Part shown: in pieces, positions 59,076 to 64,000 of the stretch
How the letters are laid out: each line of letters starts with the position of its first letter
Position numbering within the stretch: position 1 is the stretch's first letter
Assembly (NCBI GenBank): GCA_016463225.1
Contig: JAEMRT010000017.1
Location: forward strand, 1 to 64,000
DNA length: 64,000 nt
Origin: Sphingopyxis sp.
GTDB lineage: Bacteria > Pseudomonadota > Alphaproteobacteria > Sphingomonadales > Sphingomonadaceae
Reading direction: 5' to 3'
Program-made: the position numbers and the translations under genes
The notes under the pieces: model-generated
Seen by the model: the letters and a program-made list of their open reading frames with translations, nothing else
What the model was told of the DNA's origin: nothing
Databases searched by the model: none

Positions 59076-60109
59076 AAAGTCTCGGTAACCTTGTTCAGAT
59101 GCGGAGGCGAGTCGGGGTTGCACCCCCGCGCCAGCGCCAGCGCGCTCGCCATGCGATAAAAGCTCTGGATCATCAGGATCGGTTCGATTGCCGGATGCGC
59201 GGCGATCGCGGGCAGGTCGCCGACCTCGGGATCAGCGAGCAGGACGGTCGCCCCGCGGCTACGAAATTCGGCGACCGCATCGCGGACGCTGATCGCCGCA
59301 CGGTCGGTCCCGCCCAGCGCCAGAACGTGAAAGCCTTTGCCGACGATCGCCATCGGGCCGTGGCGAACCTCGGCGGCGCTGAAACATTCGGCGTGGAGCG
59401 CCGCGGTTTCCTTGAACTTGAGCGCGGCTTCCTGCGCGGCGCCGAGGCCGTAGCCGCGACCGAGGACGAACAAATTGGTGGCATCGTGATACGCGGTGAC
59501 GGCGGGTGACCAGTCGAGGGCGAAGGCGTCGTCGAGGCGGGCCGGCAGGGTGCCGAGCGCAGTTTCGAGCGCTGCGTTTCTCGACCAGGCTGCGACGAGC
59601 GCCGCGATGGCCGCGAGCGAGCAGATGTAGGATTTGGTCGCGGCAACCGAGCGTTCGACCCCGGCGGACAGCGGGATCACGATGTCGGCGAGATCGGCGA
59701 GCGGCGTATCCGGCGCGTTGACGAGCGCGACGACAAAGGCCCCGGCGCCGCGCTGCTGCGCTACCGCCGCCAGCAGATCAGGGCTTTGGCCCGATTGCGA
59801 AATTGCGAGGCACAACCGGTTGCCGACGACCAACGGCGCATCATAGAGTGAGGCGATCGATAGCGCCGCGGACGCGGTCGGCGTCCCGGTCATCGTTTCG
59901 ATCAGATATTTGGCATAGGTCGCGGCATGATCCGACGAACCGCGGGCGCAGGTGACGACCGTCGCTGGTGGCGAAGCGTGAAGACGGCGCGCGATTGCGA
60001 TGAACGCGTCGCGATTCGCCTCCAACATGCGGGCGACCGCCGCCGCCGCTTCGCCCGCTTCCTGCTCCATCACCGTTTGTCGTCCGTCTAGCGCGGCGCT
60101 CAGCGTCAT
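59072..60109 (-). CDS. SIS-domain glucosamine-6-phosphate deaminase (NagB-II type)
   Basis: Two SIS domains, CARGSSDHAATYAKYLIE, AISQSGQSPDLLAA; no glutamine amidotransferase domain; overlaps nagA start. Confidence 0.85.
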   Translation of the reverse strand: MTLSAALDGRQTVMEQEAGEAAAAVARMLEANRDAFIAIARRLHASPPATVVTCARGSSDHAATYAKYLIETMTGTPTASAALSIASLYDAPLVVGNRLCLAISQSGQSPDLLAAVAQQRGAGAFVVALVNAPDTPLADLADIVIPLSAGVERSVAATKSYICSLAAIAALVAAWSRNAALETALGTLPARLDDAFALDWSPAVTAYHDATNLFVLGRGYGLGAAQEAALKFKETAALHAECFSAAEVRHGPMAIVGKGFHVLALGGTDRAAISVRDAVAEFRSRGATVLLADPEVGDLPAIAAHPAIEPILMIQSFYRMASALALARGCNPDSPPHLNKVTETL

Positions 60110-60148
60110 CGATCTTGCCTCCGGATCGGGCGGCTCTGTGGCGCTCGA

Positions 60149-60158
60149 TGCATTGGTA
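60149..60158. promoter_or_regulatory. candidate GntR operator box upstream of the nag deaminase gene
   Basis: TGCATTGGTA identical to 61126-61135 upstream of gntR, next to AT-rich promoter-like TATATAACCTATATAGT (minus strand). Confidence 0.4.
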
Positions 60159-60322
60159 CTATATAGGTTATATAAAGCTCATCAAGAGGTATGTTCAAAA
60201 ATTCGGATTTTGATGATGGCGGGCTTGCAGGGGAGCCTTCCCGCCCTGCCTCGCGACCCTGCGCGCGCGCCGTCGGTCAGCGCGCCGCGCTGCCCCTCAT
60301 TGTGCGGTTGGCAAGGGCTGAG

Positions 60323-61060
60323 TTAGCCGTTCAACTCCGCCACGACGTCATAGGCGTCGCCGCGATAATAGCTTTGGGTGAATTCGGCGGTGCGCCCGTC
60401 GGCCAAAAAGCCGCGGCGTTCGATAAACAGGCCCGGCATGCCGGGTTCGATACCCAAAACCTCGGCTTGTTCGGGCGTGAACGCGATCGCGCGCAGACGT
60501 TGCAGCGCGCGTGCGGGCAAATGGCCGGCGGCCTCCAGCGCTTCGTAAAGCGACGCGCCGACGGCTTCGACCGACGGCAGGCAATAGGCGGGGATCGTCG
60601 CATATTCGAGCGCCATCGACGTGTCGTCGGCGTAGCGGATGCGGTGGAAACGATAGACAAGCGATCCCGGCGACAGGCCCAGCGACAGCGCCTCTTCGGG
60701 GGTCACCGCGCCGGCGGTCTTGCTCATCCATTTGCTGGTCGGCTTGCGGCCGCGCGACACCATATCCTCTGAAAAGGAGGTGAGTTTCGAAAAGCTCTTT
60801 TCGACCCGCGGCCGGGTGACGAAGGTGCCGGCGCCGCGGCGCCGCGCGACGATGCCGTCGGCGACAAGTCCGTCGATCGCCTTGCGCACGGTGATCCGCG
60901 ACACTTCGAATTCCTCGGCCAGGTCACGCTCGGTCGGGATTGCCTCTTCGGGCTTGACCATCTGCCCCTCGATCGCGTCGCGGAGAATTTTCTGCAATTG
61001 CAGGTATAATGGTGTCGGGTCGTCCTTGTGGAGCGGACCCACGCGTTCGATCAGTGACAA
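60323..61060 (-). CDS. GntR-family transcriptional regulator (HutC/NagR-like)
   Basis: PTPLYLQLQKILRDAIEGQMVKPEEAIPTERDLAEEFEVSRITVRKAIDGLVADGIVARRRGAGTFV plus UTRA-like domain; start uncertain (TTG 61060 or upstream to 61147). Confidence 0.88.
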   Translation of the reverse strand: MSLIERVGPLHKDDPTPLYLQLQKILRDAIEGQMVKPEEAIPTERDLAEEFEVSRITVRKAIDGLVADGIVARRRGAGTFVTRPRVEKSFSKLTSFSEDMVSRGRKPTSKWMSKTAGAVTPEEALSLGLSPGSLVYRFHRIRYADDTSMALEYATIPAYCLPSVEAVGASLYEALEAAGHLPARALQRLRAIAFTPEQAEVLGIEPGMPGLFIERRGFLADGRTAEFTQSYYRGDAYDVVAELNG

Positions 61061-61659
61061 GGACGTTGCTCCACCTGATTGCCCCGGCGCGATGGCGATA
61101 AGACCAGTGCCGCCATCACATGTGTTGCATTGGTATCGTCGCGTCAATCATTGTTGCGGTCATGCATGCCAAGATCGCTGGCCTGTCGCGTGGATCGGCG
61201 CTTGATCTGTTCATAGAGACGATATGCCGACACGCAGCCAAGGGGCGTGCACGATCGGCTTTGGTATCGTCGGTGCCTTGCACGGTCGCCAGATCTCGAC
61301 AGGACCAATTTGGCTTTTGCTGCCGAATTCAGACAGGCAGATCGACCCGCTGCCTGTCCGCGGATGCTGCCCGGCGCCGCGCGTCGGGCGCAGATCAGGG
61401 TCGCAACCCTTGCCACGACCATGAAAGCCTCTTGAGCGCCGCAAGATTGCCGACCGCAATCGGGGGCTCTGGTCGCGCTGTCACCAACGTCAGAGACAAT
61501 ACTAATATAAAACCAATCTGACCGAGCTCGGCGAGGGGCAAGGCATGGATTGATATGGGTTTGCGAATATTTCTCTCAATTCGGTCGAATCCAAAAGCCG
61601 TTGACCGGTTCGCTACAGCATGACAAATCAGATACAAATTATCAAACGGGAGTGGATCT

Positions 61660-64000
61660 ATGCAAGCTGTGGGTTGGGCGGCGCTCGCGGTTGCGGTGCT
61701 CGCCGTGCCGCAAGCACGGGCGACCGAGGCGTCGCCGCAAGCTTCGCTCGACCGCTTTGCCGAAACCCTGGGCTATCGGCTGGAAACCGTCGACAACCGG
61801 CCAAGCTGCCCGGCCGGCATCGACGGCTGTTTCCTGACCACGATTACGCTGACGATCCCTGATGCGTTGCCCGATGCGCTGCCGACCAACGGCCTCGCGC
61901 TCTATTTCAGCTTCGTCAATCAGCTGCCGCTTGTCGAAAGCGACATCTTTGCGCATCGGCACATCAATGGCGACGTTCAGCAACTGACGCTGAAACCGGG
62001 GGTGACGCTGCGCGCCGGCGCGAAACATGAAATCAGGCTATGGGGGGTCGGCGCCAATTTCTCCAGGGCATTTGCGATGCCCAACGCCTATCTGATTGCC
62101 GAAGGGCTGAAGCCGCGGACGATCGCGGCGACGCGCGCGGTGATCGACCCTGATACCGGCCTCGAAGCCCTGCCGTTCGTCGCGCCGATGACCGACGAGG
62201 CGCGGCTGGCGACCAAGAGCGATGCCGACCAGACCCGCTGGCTGACCGCCGAACGCGCCTTTGTCGCGCAAGCCGGGCGACAGGCGCGCGCTGCTTCCGG
62301 GGTGGCGATCCTGCCGAAGCCCATTGAGGCGGTGCAGGGAAAACAGTCATCGGTCGATTTGGGCCGGGGCGTTTCGGTGACGCTGCATGGCGTTGAGCGG
62401 GCCGCCGTCGCGCCGGCACTGGCGGCGCTGGGTGTGGCCGAGAGCGGCGCGCTACCGCTGACGATCCGCGTCGATGCCGCGGCCGTCACAAAGCCCGAAG
62501 GCTATGTGCTCGACGTCAAGGCGTCGGGCATCGCGATCACCGCGCGCGATGCGGCGGGCGCAAGCCACGCGCTGCGCTCGCTTGCGCAGCAAGCGGCGTT
62601 TGAACCGAGCCGGATGAAGCCGCTGTGGGTGGTGGACGCCCCCGAATATGGTTTTCGCGGGCTGCACATCGACCTGGGTCGCAATTTCCACGACCGCGAC
62701 CAGATATTGAAACTGGTCGAGGCGATGGCGGCGTATAAGCTGAACAAGCTGCACCTTCACCTCGCCGACGACGAAGGATGGCGAATTGCGATTCCGGCGC
62801 TGCCCGAACTGGCCGAGATCGGCTCGAAACGGTGCCACGATTTGCCAGAAGCAACGTGCCTGCTGCCGCAGCTCGGTGCCGGTCCTGACGGGACGGGCGG
62901 CGTCAACGGCTATCTGACCACCAGCGACTATGTTGCGATCGTGCAGGCCGCAGCGGCGCGGCAGATCGAAGTGATTCCGTCGATCGACATGCCGGGCCAC
63001 AGCCGCGCGGCGATCAGGGCGATGGAGGTTCGCCACGCGCGCCTGCTGACCGCGGGCAAGACGGCGGAGGCGGACGCCTATCGCCTGATCGATCCGGCGG
63101 ACACGACCGAATATCGCAGCATCCAGCATTATAACGACAATACGCTCAACGTCTGCCTGCCCGCGACCTATCGCTTCGTCGATACGGTTGTCGATGCGCT
63201 CGCCGCGATGCACCAACAGGCGGGCACGCCGCTCCAGACCTTCCATCTCGGCGCCGACGAAACCGCGGGGGCGTGGGTGAAATCGCCCGCGTGCCAGGCG
63301 ATGATCGCCGAAAATGGCGGCGACGCGGGCAAGCTCGCCCCGCGCTTCATCGAGCGGGTGGCGAACCGCCTTGCCGCCAAAGGGCTGCGCACCGGCGGCT
63401 GGAGCGACGGCATGGGGCATACCGACGCCACGAAGATGCCCAAAAATGTCCAGACGAACATCTGGGGCGTGCTCCACACCGGCGCGATCCGCGAGGCGCA
63501 TGACCAGTTGAACCGCGGCTGGGATGTGGTGCTGTCGATCCCCGACCTTGGCTATTTCGACATGCCCTATGCGCCGCATCCGGACGAGAGCGGTTACCAT
63601 TGGGCCTCGCGCGGGGTCGATGAATATCAGGTTTTCGGCTTCATGCCCGGCAATTTGCCGGCCAATGCCGCGACGATCCGCAACACCCGGGCCGAGGGCA
63701 AGGCGATCGCGGACGAGCCGGCGCTGCAACCGGGACGCCGGATCGCGGGTGTGCAGGGACAATTGTGGAGCGAGACAACCCGCACCGATGCGCAGGTCGA
63801 TTACATGCTGTTTCCGCGCCTGCTCGCGCTGGCCGAACGGGCATGGAGTCCGGCGACATGGACCCCTGCCTATCAGTCCGGCGCGCGCTATGAATGGGGC
63901 GACAAACGCGTCGATGCCGCCAAGCTCCGGTCGGGCTGGCAGGATTTTGCCGGGCGCGCCGCTGCGCAGCTGCCGATGCTCGACAAAATGGGCGTCGCGT
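61660..64000 (+). CDS. GH20 beta-N-acetylhexosaminidase (3' end outside window)
   Basis: Signal peptide; open to window end; YGFRGLHIDLGRNFHDRDQILKLVEAMAAYKLNKLHLHLADDEGWRI, FHLGADETAGAW catalytic D-E pair. Confidence 0.92.
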   Translation, partial: MQAVGWAALAVAVLAVPQARATEASPQASLDRFAETLGYRLETVDNRPSCPAGIDGCFLTTITLTIPDALPDALPTNGLALYFSFVNQLPLVESDIFAHRHINGDVQQLTLKPGVTLRAGAKHEIRLWGVGANFSRAFAMPNAYLIAEGLKPRTIAATRAVIDPDTGLEALPFVAPMTDEARLATKSDADQTRWLTAERAFVAQAGRQARAASGVAILPKPIEAVQGKQSSVDLGRGVSVTLHGVERAAVAPALAALGVAESGALPLTIRVDAAAVTKPEGYVLDVKASGIAITARDAAGASHALRSLAQQAAFEPSRMKPLWVVDAPEYGFRGLHIDLGRNFHDRDQILKLVEAMAAYKLNKLHLHLADDEGWRIAIPALPELAEIGSKRCHDLPEATCLLPQLGAGPDGTGGVNGYLTTSDYVAIVQAAAARQIEVIPSIDMPGHSRAAIRAMEVRHARLLTAGKTAEADAYRLIDPADTTEYRSIQHYNDNTLNVCLPATYRFVDTVVDALAAMHQQAGTPLQTFHLGADETAGAWVKSPACQAMIAENGGDAGKLAPRFIERVANRLAAKGLRTGGWSDGMGHTDATKMPKNVQTNIWGVLHTGAIREAHDQLNRGWDVVLSIPDLGYFDMPYAPHPDESGYHWASRGVDEYQVFGFMPGNLPANAATIRNTRAEGKAIADEPALQPGRRIAGVQGQLWSETTRTDAQVDYMLFPRLLALAERAWSPATWTPAYQSGARYEWGDKRVDAAKLRSGWQDFAGRAAAQLPMLDKMGVA

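Overview
The window is chromosomal sequence from a GC-rich alphaproteobacterium, probably a sphingomonad (Sphingopyxis-like; inferred from gene order and protein style only). 0-20 kb is mostly core: end of murB, ddlB, ftsQ, ftsA, ftsZ, a TPR/SPOR protein, a dGTPase-like protein, a tandem glycine riboswitch with gcvT-gcvH-(unknown gene)-gcvPA-gcvPB, small membrane proteins, an acyl-CoA ligase, an EamA transporter broken by an in-frame TAG, a GST, and tRNA-Trp(CCA). About 20.5-53.3 kb is accessory: a LacI/GH65-betaPGM fusion/TonB receptor/MFS sugar locus; a scar holding a 5'-truncated TonB receptor and an apparent C-terminal remnant of RNA 3'-phosphate cyclase; a RidA/D-amino-acid/HAD block; a TonB receptor-AbgT-M20-penicillin acylase operon; a divergent LysR/leuCD-like/haloacetate-dehalogenase-like/AraC cluster; and a trimeric autotransporter. 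This stretch is bracketed by the intact tRNA-Trp and a decayed same-orientation copy of it 32.7 kb away. 53.3-64 kb holds a SugE/Gdx-like SMR gene with a candidate guanidine-II-like leader and a complete GlcNAc PTS utilisation cluster (nagE-like IICB, IIA-HPr-EI fusion, nagA, SIS-type deaminase, GntR) next to a GH20 hexosaminidase running off the window. All product calls are by reading motifs; no database search was run.
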